Positions 10,999-22,300 of a stretch of 64,000 nt of DNA are shown here, one piece after another. The stretch is from Anarhynchus alexandrinus. Lineage: Eukaryota > Chordata > Aves > Charadriiformes > Charadriidae. The notes beneath the pieces are model-generated. The model was not told the origin of the DNA. It ran no database searches and saw only the letters and a list, made by a program, of their open reading frames with translations. A program made the translations under genes and the position numbers. Numbering within the stretch: the first letter of the stretch is position 1; every line of letters begins with the position of its first letter. The stretch is from assembly GCA_008711295.1 (NCBI GenBank), contig VUYV01000189.1, positions 233,876-297,875 on the forward strand, written 5' to 3'.

Positions 10999-13900
10999 CT
11001 AGTGATTTGCTAAACTTGTGTCCCTCAGCAAGTGACCAATGTAATTAGAGCTTATTATGATTTGCTATGCTTTGTATATAATAGCAAAGATTTCTAGTGT
11101 GCTTGCCACTGTCTTCCATGACTGCCTTGATCCCATAGAAGAACAGCTCTTGTAGTAACACCTTTGTTTCTATAAACTAAAACTTTTAAACCACTTCACA
11201 AAAACCTGTTGTTGTCAAAGATGGGAAGTTCAAAGTCCCATTGAACCTCCTTTTTGCATAATTTGTGGGTTGTTTTGGTGCAAAGAAGCATGTGTGTAGT
11301 GGAGAATATGAAGCTAAATAGGGAAAAGGAATCTTATATCTTATTATGAGCAATCTTCTGAAATAGAATATTAATATTTGATGTTTAATCAGTGTTAATG
11401 TGATTTATGTGTTTGTCTGCTCTTCACTATTACTTCCACTTTTTTCAACACTATTTCCCTCTGCAATTTGGTTTTAAACTCACAAATTTCCACAACCATT
11501 TCCGTCTTTCATCATTGGCCCAAATCTAGCCAAGAAGTTGCTCATAACTCTGCTGTTTTACTAGCATGTCACTTCTAATGAATTATGATTCCCCATTTTC
11601 TAACCATATTTTCCTCTTACTGGTTCCAGGACTATGTTTTTATGTAGATATCATAACTTTTAGAACTATAAATATAGATTTTTTTTTTCCTGTGACTTTT
11701 TGTGCAATTCATATGCCTTTAGGCCCATGCTAGCTACTGTGTATTGTAGAATCTCCTCAGGTGTATGTAAGGTGCATATAGATGAAACATGATATGTTGA
11801 CTCTGCATATATTGAAGTTAATGGGGATAATTCTCGGATGCAGAATTGCTCATCCACTTAATTTTTTGCAAGATTGAAACCTAAGATTACAGCAATTATT
11901 TTAGGCTTTTCTTTTTGTGTCAATTAACCTTGAGAGGGCTGAAATTATTTATTTTTTAGAATGAATAAGCAGGTAGCTTCTAATGGGTGGAATGGGGGAT
12001 GGGAAGGGATAATTTTGTAACCCAGATAATGTAAATGGACACAGATTTTTAGAGGCTTTTTTTTTTTTAGAGGAATTAGGAACCTTACTTGATAATTTTT
12101 TCTTTCAGCTTATATTTTTTAATGTAGCTACAGTGGAATTTTCTGTTTGATTGTAAGGAGATAACCATGTTAAGATGCTGTTTGCCAGACTTTGCCAGAG
12201 AACTCGCTTACCAGGTTTTCTGTCCAGTCAGCATGGTTTCAAGTGTCACAAGTGCCAGAAAGCATATTAGGTCAGTCTAAGTTTGTAAGAAGTACAAAGT
12301 AGTATAAAGGCTTTTATTTTCTGACATGAGTAAATGCAAATGTTCCATTTAGTTTGTAGTCTGTAGCTTCAGTCCCTGAGCGGGAAGGCAACGGCTCTGA
12401 GCTGCACAATTCTAGATGGGACATGGAGGTAGAGAAAAGTTGCCTTTGACATTCCAGCTTTGAGTACTTGCCTGCTGGGGATGTGGATGAGAGCTGCTAT
12501 CACCATGGTGGTGACTCTATTGATGCTGCTCTTCACCATCTTGAAGGAAGAACTAGAATAATAATTTCTTCATCTCAATATTACTATGAGGCAGGGCCAT
12601 TAATATGGAAAACCTTTCATTAGTATGGAAAATCATGGACCCTTCCTACTCATTCAGCATCCTGGTAAAGTATGTACACTATGGCACTAGCAGTAACTGG
12701 AAATGTTATGAATGCAGATGAAGCATGGAATGCACAAAGTGTGATAATGTTAGCTTACAAAACTAAGTCATAATCTGTGGTAAACATAGGTATAAACAAA
12801 ATTCATTAATTTTTCAATTTGAGCAGCACAGAATTTGTTACTTCTCATTGTCCAGGCTGGAACAACACTTGGGTTAATTTCTTTCCTTTGAGATTTCATT
12901 AGCCCATAGTAATAATGGATCCATGCCAAACAATAAACAGTGCTGTTCCCAATTACTTTTGGGTTTTTTACACTGATATAAACAGTGTAATTTTAGTTTT
13001 AATTTTTGTTTATGCTTAGTGATCTTGGCCAGCCAAAGCTTCACGTCCCATTTAATTCTGAGTCAAGGACTGGGCTCAGTCATGCCTGTGAAAACTTGTC
13101 AGCTTTCCAACCATTCATCTTCACAGCCAAGGAGCAGGAAAAATGTCTGCAGCTGAATGCTGCTCCTCCCCCAGATTGCTTTTGTCTCTTGTTTTACAAA
13201 ACTATCCTTATGCAACGCATTTAGGTTGTGACGTAGTGATAACTCCAGTGAGGCTTTCTCAGTTCTAAGTCGTTATTGCCTATTATATTCTTCCTGCCTC
13301 AAGAGCTATTCTAATTATATAAAGAGAACTGGCTTTTCATAAAAATAGGCATACCAATCACAGCATGCATAAACTTTCATAAGGAAAAAACAAGGTTTTG
13401 TCACTGGCTATTAATTTCCACCGTATGCTTTCTGTGTAAAGGAATTCATGGTTTTGATTTCATACAGTTAGTCTTTTAATAGTTTTAGTTCTGTTTTTCC
13501 CATTTATAGCAATGGATATGAAATGGTCGTGCTCAAATGCCAAAATAGTCATTGTTGGTTTATAGTTGTTGCATGATTTGTTGTTTGAATGATGTTTTAG
13601 TTTCCTTAAGAGTTCAGGGTAGTAGTCTTAAAGGAAAGGAATAAATGGAAAATTTAAATTGCCATTGAACGCTTGTGGAAGAACAGGCATCTCTGAACAA
13701 CATATTATTTTAGCTGCGATGTAGAAGTGCATTCTTACCAGCTGGGAAGAATGTTAATGATGCCAATTACCCACTTTATGATAATGAATGGGGAAGGCTG
13801 GAATGCAGGATTCTTCTTCTGTTGATGATATGACTGCATGAGTGATGTTCAAAAAACTTTCAGCAAGATTTATATTAGAGGACTGATTTTTAAAGAATAC

Positions 13901-14340
13901 AATTCCTTCCCTTTCATTCTGTCTTTCAAATGAAAGTGTTAGAATGTCAGATAGTATATCTAGTGGCAGGGGCGGGAATCCATAAATGATGACTATTCAC
14001 TTAAGTGATATGGCAAGTGGGATGAGGAAACACTGGCAGTAAGGATATTCTATGGAAGAAGCATTGTTCTGTGGGATTGGCAGTGATGCCTGCTCTTCGT
14101 AGCAGGGCTGTGCCAGAAGTTCTCCGCAGTGGAGGAGGTGCACACATCTGCCCCAGGTGACCAAGAGGTTCTAGGCAGGATGAATTGTTGTGGTAGTCTA
14201 GGAACCCTTCAAAGGCTGTTGGTATTGCTGATGTAGCCTCTCAACTGCGTATTTTCTTATCTCCCTGCAACCTATGATTTGGTAAGGAGGATAAATCAAA
14301 CACTCAGTAGTTGGGGACTGCAAAGCTTAATGTCCTCCCA
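10999..14340. other. Unique noncoding sequence, no gene recognised
   Basis: AT-rich sequence with short random reading frames only. A 12-T run lies at 12057-12068. CACCATGGTG at 12501-12510 is a 10-base palindrome of the kind expected often by chance. No repeat family recognised. Confidence 0.65.
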
Positions 14341-14391
14341 AGAATCATAGAATAATATAGAATAATAATAGAATAATAGAATCATAGAATA
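14341..14391 (-). repeat. CR1-tail-like GAATAAT/GAATCATA repeat
   Basis: A run of degenerate GAATCATA and GAATAAT units, the complement of the ATTCTATG-type CR1 tail seen at 10512-10542. The sequence after it (AAGTTAACTGATCTTGCAAC) only vaguely resembles a CR1 3' end. It may be the last bases of a very short or old minus-strand CR1, or a simple A/T-rich repeat that expanded from one. Confidence 0.55.
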
Positions 14392-17300
14392 AGTTAACTG
14401 ATCTTGCAACTTCTTACATGTAGAGAAGTTCTGCTGAATGGCACAAAAGTTTTGCCTATGGAAACTGGTGAAGCTCCATTGCGTTAAAATATACTGACTT
14501 TAAACTTAAAATACACCTGTGTTCCACATGAGATTGTAGGCTATTTTGTAGTCTCCTGCCTGCTGAGAGGGAAGTACAAACCCTCTGACTGCAGAAAGTA
14601 TCAGGGGGTTGGAGAAAGACATCAAAAGCAGAAATTGGTTTTCCATGTGGGATGAGGAGTTTGAGAGAAGCTTGAACACAAGAAGTAGAGGAAGGAAGTA
14701 GTGTATGTCTCACTGCTATCACGGTGGTTATGCACACAACACTGCATTTAAAATTTAGGAAGAGTACGTTAGCGTGGGCTGCACTGATCGAATTAAAACC
14801 AGAAACCATAGAAATGTACTGTAAAACTTGTGCTTGATTAAGCATTGTCTCTTATTCCCCAGCCTGCTTACTGCCAGGACAACATGTTACAAATTGAGCG
14901 CTTCAAAACTCCCATACATTATTCCTCTGCCGAAAAGCTCCCTGACAAATTCTTCCCCTGAGCTAGAGTTCACTAGCAAATTCCAGTAATGCTCTGGGTA
15001 GTTGTGTGTCGTGTAAACTGGTCTCTTAACCCCTGAACTCTGCTGGCTTTAATTTCAGCTGAACATGTGTGGCAGGCCGGGGCTGTGGCTTGTGAAACCA
15101 GCTGTTCTGCGCTCACTGCAGCTGTGCTAAGCCACCAGGCACTGTCTTTCATTCCTTTTGATAAAGAAAACATTTATTCATGTACTCTAGTCTTGAAGTG
15201 GCAGAGTTCATGACAGAGACATGGTACCACTTGTGTAAGCTTTCCTTTCTTGCGTTCCTGTGTTTGTTAGAAATGTATGGCACAATTCAGACAAACGATT
15301 CAATAATAAAATGATTCACTTTATAGCCAAACTCCTGTTGGCTATTGTTTATGTCTAGCTGCAGCTGAAACTTATCTCTTAAAAAGAAAAAAAGAAAAGA
15401 GCAGAAGTGTTGCTTTTCCCTCTAGAGCTGGTCAAACGACTCCAGTTTCACAACATTTTTTTTCCAAATAGGAAGTTTCTATTATTGGCACAGATTTGCT
15501 GACAGAGACTCTTGCCTAGGGTAGGAAATGATGTAAAATAATGCCTGACCTTTCTGTTTAAAATCCAGCAGAATCCCATGCTTGTTATTTAGATTTAATA
15601 ACTAGAGGTATTAAGTTGTATTTGTGCGTCATAACACAATTAAGTTCTACAATTATTTAGATTTCCTTCTATTCTTGGTAAGTTATCTGTAGCTTTGCTG
15701 CTTTCAATGCAAAGAAAAGATAGGAGAATTAAATATTTTTTTTTCTCCAATTTTTTCTTTTTCTCTTGGCATTTGGTGAATTGAGTTTAATAAGTAGCTG
15801 TATTCTTCTGCAGATCAACTTCCTTCTTATTCTAGCTCATGACTCAGCTGTATTTCCAGACTGCATCTGATGTGCATAGTCCCCCCACCTCCTGGAGCGA
15901 AGAATATTTATAAAGAGACATCACTTTTCAAAAGACATTTTTAGTTCAGTTCCTTCGAATTCTGAGCTTTAATTGGCATGGCCAAATTCAAGTTCATAAC
16001 ATCCAAGCATACAGCGGTGACTCACTCTTCGTTAAAATTGTACACACCAAATCTGGCATGTCTAGCTGCTATTTAATATGCCAATTATCAAACTACTATA
16101 TGCTGCCTATTGCTAGGATAATAGTCATACTGCCCTCCCTGTTTAATTATGCTGCTGCTTATTTTTATTGGAGAGAGATGACCCCCTCTTTACTACCCTG
16201 TGCATAAATGTATTTTTTTGCATGGAGGCAGGTGGTGAGGCAGGCCCCTCCTCTTGGTGGGAATCTATAAATACCTGAAGAACACTTTGGTTGGTTTGGT
16301 GTTTTTTTGTTTTTGTTTTTGTTTTTTGTTTTTTTTACTTTTAAGCAAAGTCCGTTGTTCTTGTCTTTTTTTTTNCTTAGGAAGAAGACTGTCATTTTGG
16401 TTTCGCTCCACTTTGTCTCAGGTCATTGTTTTACAGTACACACTATCTGCAGAAGAAAAAAAACCCCATAAACCCAGGCTTGTAGAGATCAAGTGCTTTC
16501 TGACGCACATGCTGTCAGTAGTCTGATTTGTGTGCTGCACGTTTTCCTAGGTCTTCAGGTGCCTATTGAGGTTATATGAAGTAGAGAGAAAGGAAAAGGC
16601 TGTACTGAAGCTGTTTCAGCTTCATGTAGATGAATGAAGAGTTGAAACTGGGCAGCAGGGCACGATGGCGGAAATAGAAAATAATGCTAAAAGGATTGCA
16701 GTAGTAGTATAAAAATGAGAAACAAACCATAATGAAGCTGTCATGCCAGGGTATAACAGTAGCTAATGTTGACATGTGAGGAAAGGTGTGATGATCTAAT
16801 GACCTCAGAATCCTGACTTGCATTTGGAGTAGAGAATAGAGTTAAGAATAAAGTTAAGTGTGATTTCTCTCCCCACTGCTTGCAGATCTGTTCCCCTCCA
16901 CTTCTTACACATTCACTTTCTTTTCTGCAAGCAACTTCAATCTGCTTTCCTTGCACTCGCTCTCTGCCTTAGGTGGCTGATGGTTTTCTGTAGAAATGCT
17001 TAAAGCCACACTGCCTATTTAATCTTTGCAGATGCATAGCATGAATCTATGAAGTCTTCTGTTTTAAAATACAAGCCTCCCTTGAAAGTTTTCATGAGTG
17101 TAGCTAGAGTGCATTTGAAATCTTGTATCAGATCAATTACCTCTTTCTTTGTCCGTTGAATGGCAACTTTTCTAAATAATATGCTGTGACATCTTTATTA
17201 TTGTGCTCACTGTCCTCATCACTAAAGGATAATAATTTTAAGCTTCAGTAGGTTAATGGAGTTAGGCATGTCACCATACATTATAAAAGCAATTGAAAGT

Positions 17301-17687
17301 GTTTTTAATGAGCTTCAGTTAAGTGCAAATCCCAGCTTTATGCAGCTCAAACTAGAGAGAGCCTTATAACAGAGCATGTCTTACTGCTTTGGAAACTCGC
17401 TAGAGGAAGAAATTTCATCTTCTGTCACCAAATACAGGCAGGTTGGCTGAACCAGTGAGTCTGAGGCTTGTGTAGAGAAAACAGAGATTGAACGAAGTAC
17501 AGTGATATTTGCAGAGGTATTTCAGTCAGCCACCTGCTTTACTCTCTGGATATTTGTCATGGCTGAAAACTATGTCAGAAAGGAAATAAATAGTGTAAAT
17601 TCTACGCTTGTTTTGTTTTGCCACAAGTTGGATTTTATGTGGGAAATTCAAGCCCAAGAGCATCTATAAACACTGTTAAATAATAGT
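14392..17687. other. Unique noncoding sequence with a G/T tract
   Basis: No gene recognised. A 129-codon open frame on the minus strand at 14456-14845 is the longest outside repeats, but it has no recognisable domain and its length is about what chance gives. A G/T-only tract lies at 16289-16336 and a single N at 16375. TGAAGCTG-TTT-CAGCTTCA at 16606-16624 is a small hairpin. Confidence 0.6.
16289..16336. repeat. G/T-only low-complexity tract
   Basis: About 48 bases made only of G and T, grading from TTGG units into T5-8 runs separated by single G. Similar strand-biased tracts occur at 36020-36119 (G/T) and 20264-20357 (A/C). Confidence 0.85.
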
Positions 17688-17742
17688 GACAACAGGCCTT
17701 TTCCTACAATACTCATAGTATTGTGAGAAAGGTCCTGCTGTT
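17688..17742. other. 55-nt near-perfect hairpin, possible small-RNA precursor or MITE relic
   Basis: The arms 17688-17713 and 17717-17742 pair over 26 positions with no gaps around a CAT loop. By eye there are 20 Watson-Crick pairs, 3 G-T pairs and 3 mismatches. The inner eight pairs (ACAATACT with AGTATTGT) are perfect. A direct GTGACA repeat lies just outside (17686-17691 and 17750-17755), overlapping the left arm base. Arm length is near that of microRNA precursors, but the apical loop is very small and the stem is on the short side. A palindromic transposon relic is an alternative. I recognise no known microRNA. Strand is undetermined because the structure is symmetric. Confidence 0.45.
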
Positions 17743-18773
17743 TTAAGTTGTGACATAGTCCTGCATAGGTGCCTGTTCATTTCAGTTGATTTACATCAAG
17801 TCCCGTTTTCCTGTCTTAGGATAGTTATGTCATAAGTGATCCTGCAGGAATGGCACTGCTCATATGTGTCTCCATAATACTTAATGTATTAATTTTGCAT
17901 TGCAGCTACCACAGTGCTGTTGTACATAAGTTATTGCTGAGGTCTGTGGGAAAAATACACAATTCCTGCAGTGCCTAGATGTTTAAAGATTTTAAAGTTC
18001 TAATCTTGTGACTTTCCCAAGGTAATGCCTTTGGACCCGTTTATAATAAAAGCTAAGCTCATGTCCTAACACACTAAATCCTTTTTCCTACTTCAGGATG
18101 AGGCATCTCTCTGTTTTCCTAAACTCTGTCACTGGACTTGATAATGTCCATAACTTGCCAGTTTGCCTTTCCCTATGAGGACTTACAATGAACCAACTTC
18201 CTTTTTCTAATCCTTTTAACCTAAAATATAAAATTTCTCCATCTGTGGAGAGGGAGCTTACTGAAATAACATGCTTTATCTAGTGGCAAGTAGTGAAACC
18301 TTCTGGAGAATGTGTCATCCTGCTTGTTTGTTCTGTGTATGTTGTCTCTGAATAATTTTCTGACTAATTTCACGTGCTCTGGTTCGAGCTCTGTAACTAT
18401 AGCATTGCAGCCGCATTCAGATGCACTGATGGTTGAATTGTTGTTCTCCTGTAATTGGGGTGATAAAGTCACTTTCTTTCAGAGCCCTTTTCTGAGATAG
18501 TTATAATATTCTGACTAACTTATTTGTTCTGAAAACTTGTATTACTTGCGTTCCACAAAATGAGATTTTAAAAATGAATTCTATCAAAGTCTTTATGCTA
18601 CGTAGGATTTCCTGACTGTTACAATTTGTGCATTGAGAAAATTATTCAGAAGTTCTCTTTGTTCTTTGCTAAGATCATCACCTTTATAACAAATCTCCTA
18701 ATACACACGTAAAATTTGAACTATTTTGATGCTCAAATTTCATGTGACTGGTACAGAGGAAGACAGATGGGCT
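17743..18773. other. Unique noncoding sequence, no gene recognised
   Basis: Nothing recognisable between the hairpin and the second LTR. GGTTCGAGCTC at 18381 resembles a tRNA B box, but no cloverleaf can be built around it. Confidence 0.6.
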
Positions 18774-18908
18774 TCTTGTGGTTTAACCCCAGCTGGCAAC
18801 TAGGACCACATAGCCACTTGGCTCACTCCTCCCCTCTCCCTCCCCACAGTGGGATAGCAAGAAGAATCAGAAAAAATAAGGAAAACTCATGGCTTGAGAT
18901 AAAGACAG

Positions 18909-18914
18909 TTTAAT
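18909..18914 (-). promoter_or_regulatory. Possible LTR polyadenylation signal (ATTAAA)
   Basis: ATTAAA on the minus strand, about 190 bases downstream of the TATA box and about 140 bases from the LTR 3' end, is correctly placed for the R-region signal. In the other LTR this site reads ATTAAG and is where the CR1 inserted. Inferred from position only. Confidence 0.45.
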
Positions 18915-19103
18915 AAGTAAAGCAAAAGCTGTGTGTGCAAGCAAAGCGCAACAAGGAATTCATTCACTACTTCCCACGGGCAGGCGGGTGTTCAGCCACC
19001 TCCAGGAAAGCCGGGCTCCATCATGCNCCTTAATGCTTAAGGTTTGTTGGGGAATGGAAAAGCAAAAAATGGGAAACACCCCCCCCCCCCTTCTTTCCCC
19101 CAG

Positions 19104-19112
19104 CTTTATATA
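19104..19112 (-). promoter_or_regulatory. LTR TATA box (TATATAAAG)
   Basis: Minus-strand TATATAAAG followed by CTGGGGGAA lies where U3 should end. It fixes the LTR orientation. The sequence just upstream on that strand (CATATGATGTTGTGC) resembles a CRE-like TGACGTCA site after CpG decay; this last point is inference. Whether it still drives transcription is unknown. Confidence 0.6.
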
Positions 19113-19365
19113 CTGAGCACAACATCATATGGTATAGAATATCCCTTTGGTCAGTTGGGGTCAGCTGTGTCTTTTCCCACCTTTTTGTGCACTTCCAGCC
19201 TGCTGATCTGCAGGATGGTGTGAGGAACAAAAAAGGCCCTGACTGCTTAGCAACAACCAAAAACATCTTTGTGCCATCAACACCACTCCCATCCCAAATC
19301 CAAAACACGGCACCACGCCAGCTACCAGCTAGAAAGTCAACTCCATCCCAGCCGAAACCATGACA

Positions 19366-22300
19366 GGGTTTAAAGCCCAGGTTTGGACCATGGGGTCTGG
19401 AGCTCAGCAGATTTAAAACTTCTTCAAGTGAGAATCTTTCTTAACAGAAATTAGGCCTTGCTGTGATATTCCTGGGAAATGGTGTGCTCTTCCTATTGGC
19501 TTAAATGTGAAGTTTGGTAAAGTTCACTAGCAACTCATTCTGTATATAAATGTTTACTTGTTTCCTGTGGTGGCTACATGATAGAAGAGATGGCTTTTCT
19601 GTGTACTTAATTTCTAGTTCCATTTGGGTGAATACTTTTGGTTGTCAATCAGGTCCCTGAGAAATTTTCAGATCTTACTGATTACAGTGTTATTTTCCGT
19701 TCTGCAGATGCTGATGATCTGTTATGCACACTCCTGCTAATAGCCCTCTCTGCTCCATTTTATTTTTTCCCCTTTCTGAAATACCAGCTACTCTTTCTCT
19801 CAAATTTTCCAGTTAATTAAGCTAATTAGGTTAAATCATGGTCTTGGAGGCTGTGATACTGAGGAACCTTTTCTTGGCAGTTCTTGTTCTCTTGAGCAGT
19901 TCCTGTGCTTGCTCTTCCTGCTTCCCACCACTTGTTTTCATTGCTGCAGCACACTGTAACCAGATTCGTGTAAGTCAAAGAATCTGTCCTGCCTTTTTTT
20001 AAAAACCCAAGCAATTCACTGTTCAGGTTCACAGAGCAGCTCCACAAATGGTTGCTTTGGTGACAGCAAATGGGTGAGTGGACAGGAACTCGGGGCTAGC
20101 AGCAGTGAGAGGGGGAAGAAAAGGCCTAGGCTACCACTGCTGCGCCAAAAAAAAAAAAGTCCTTATTTATTTGACATCTCCTGCCATTTTGTCAGAACTT
20201 GTGAAGGGGAGACATCCCAAAGCTTGGTGCTTTTTCACAGGGTTTCAGTGGATTTAATGCTTACAAAAAACCAACCCAAACCCACCTCCAACAACACAAA
20301 ACCCTAACCAGACCCAAACCCTAAACAAACCAACAAAAAAAACCCAAACCCAAATGTAAACCTTGCTTTACAGACCTCTCAGAACCTGACTCCATCACCT
20401 TCTTCAACACCATGTTCTGGTCTGAGTGGAACTGCATTAAATATTACCACTGAATTACACCTTGACTTGCTGGTTGTTATGCTATACACTCATCAACATT
20501 TCCATCAGTGCTACTGTTGATTTAAGCATCCCTCTTCCCTGTGCTGATGGCACTGGGGAATCATCATGGCCTGTAATGATACTTTTGTTCATGTGGTTGC
20601 ACAATGAACCTGTGCCAGTTAATCTCTTTGATGCATGGCACAACTGAGGGGATAATAGTGTAGAAAGGACCTCCTCAAACTGGCACTGCCACTGGGAGAA
20701 GCGCTCATAGAACTACATCTGTAGTTGTTTCTTGCTGGGGGGTACTTGGGCTCCCCAGGTAACCCTGTTTTTCAGTTCTTTCAAATTAATAGCTATATAT
20801 AATGCTTCATTTAAAATTGACCACTTTTGACTAGTGAAGTTTGGAAGTTTGACTTTATCTTGCAGCTGATCTGCCTTTGAATTTTGCTAGTATAATAATG
20901 CTATTCAGGAGTATTGCTGCACGTGTGTTATGAGGCAGAGTGTCCATTCCTCACCTGAGTAATAGCCCTAGCACGTATAGCTGCTCCAGTCAATGCTCTG
21001 GTGTATGCCTAAGTGTGCCAACAGCCTTTTGAGACTTACATGTTTTGTTTAGAGGCTGGTATAAGCTGTTTTAATGGGGGTTGATGAAAAACTCTTCCTT
21101 GAAAATAGCTGTGGGAAACTTTAAGGAAACCAATACAAGCTATCACCTGCAGCAAAGGCACAGGTAACACAGGCAGCAAGTTTTCGTGAGGGTTTGTGGT
21201 GATACATCTTTCTGTAAAGCACAGCAGTGAAGTCAATGAAAACAAGACAAAAGAGAACAAATAACTGGTATGGAAGATGTGAACAAAAACTTATGCTTAC
21301 ATTTCTTCTCCCAGTGCTGGCTTCAGCAAGTTTATTCCAATCTCTACAAATCCCTACAACATAGGTGGAAATGAAGTAAAAAACATTGCTTAAAACAAGA
21401 TTACAGTGGTATTTACCGTCATTACCTGGGCTCTGTCAATGTTGCTGGATCATCAAGTCGTCAGTGTGTTTGCTTATACTGCACTGAGACTAATTACACT
21501 GTTGTGCAGAGCAATTGGAGGCTATAAAAGGGAGCCATTTCTTAGAGCTACTCTGTTTGTATATACACACACCCGAAGGCAGAAAAGCTTTTAATCTTAG
21601 TTGTGCTTTGTGACTTGCCGGATGAGCACCACTCAGGTGGTCGCTGAAATGCATTGTTTACTTCATCTGTGGCCTTCATATATACAATTTTGTCTGAAAT
21701 AATGTCTTTGTCACGCAATTACACTTAATTTAAAAACAAAAGACTAAATATGGAAGAGTTATTGTGGAATTTTCTTTGTAATTCCTCTCTTCCTTTGCCA
21801 TATGGTTAATACCTTTTTGTGCATAACTGTGGCCTTGGCATAATTGAAAGATTCCTCTGATGTCCTTGCACCTGCACCTGTTTTCACCAAGGCTGAATTC
21901 AGCTTTGTGTTTTGTGATTTGGGTGTTCTTTAGGAGAAAAAAAAATAAAGGACTTGGACCAATAAACTACAGCAGATTTAGCAACAAGACATTAAGACAT
22001 TATTCTCTCCAGCTGCCTGCCTATCCCGTCAGCTGAGGTTACAGCCAGGAGAACAAAGTGGCAGCATAAAACACGTCTCCAGGCGAAGCACCCACTCGCT
22101 CTGGCGTCCTTCGCTGACAGGTTGTGCGAATGTGCCAGGCTCTGACTGACAGTGGCCGAGACGCACACGCATGTGGTGCAACGGGGGCAGTAACTGCTGG
22201 CAGAGGAGCTGAAGACAGTGATATCTGCAGCTGCCTCAGTATCACCTGATCTTTATCTTTGGAAATTCCAGCTCTGTTTGCTTTAACAACGCTTCTTTCA

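Larger units (their letters stand above)
18774..19365 (-). mobile_element. Solo retroviral LTR (ERVL-like), complete
   Basis: A 592-base LTR of the same family as 9759-10998. On the minus strand it starts TGTCATGGTTTCGGCTGG, has TATATAAAG (19104-19112) and a G12 run (19079-19090), and ends near ...GGTTAAACCACAAGA, where the final CA has mutated to GA. The flanking 5-mers GGGCT (18769-18773) and GGGTT (19366-19370) match at four of five bases and fit a target duplication. No gag, pol or env sequence adjoins, so this is a solo LTR. One N (19027) lies inside. CpG sites expected near the TATA box look decayed to TG or CA, consistent with an old methylated copy. Confidence 0.87.

Noticed and set aside
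10696..11013. 105-codon plus-strand frame
   Set aside because: Lies within the LTR, antisense to its direction; LTRs of this type do not encode a known protein there.
14456..14845. 129-codon open frame on the minus strand, the longest outside repeats
   Set aside because: No recognisable domain, signal or splice context; one or two frames of this length are expected by chance in six frames of 64 kb.
15323..15345. ATAGCCAA / TTGGCTAT eight-bp-arm hairpin
   Set aside because: Several hairpins with eight-bp arms are expected by chance; the pairing does not extend.
18381..18391. GGTTCGAGCTC as a tRNA B box
   Set aside because: No acceptor stem, anticodon arm or matching A box can be placed around it.
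20302..20324. Two CCCTAA hexamers suggesting an interstitial telomere
   Set aside because: Only two units, not in tandem, inside a general A/C tract.
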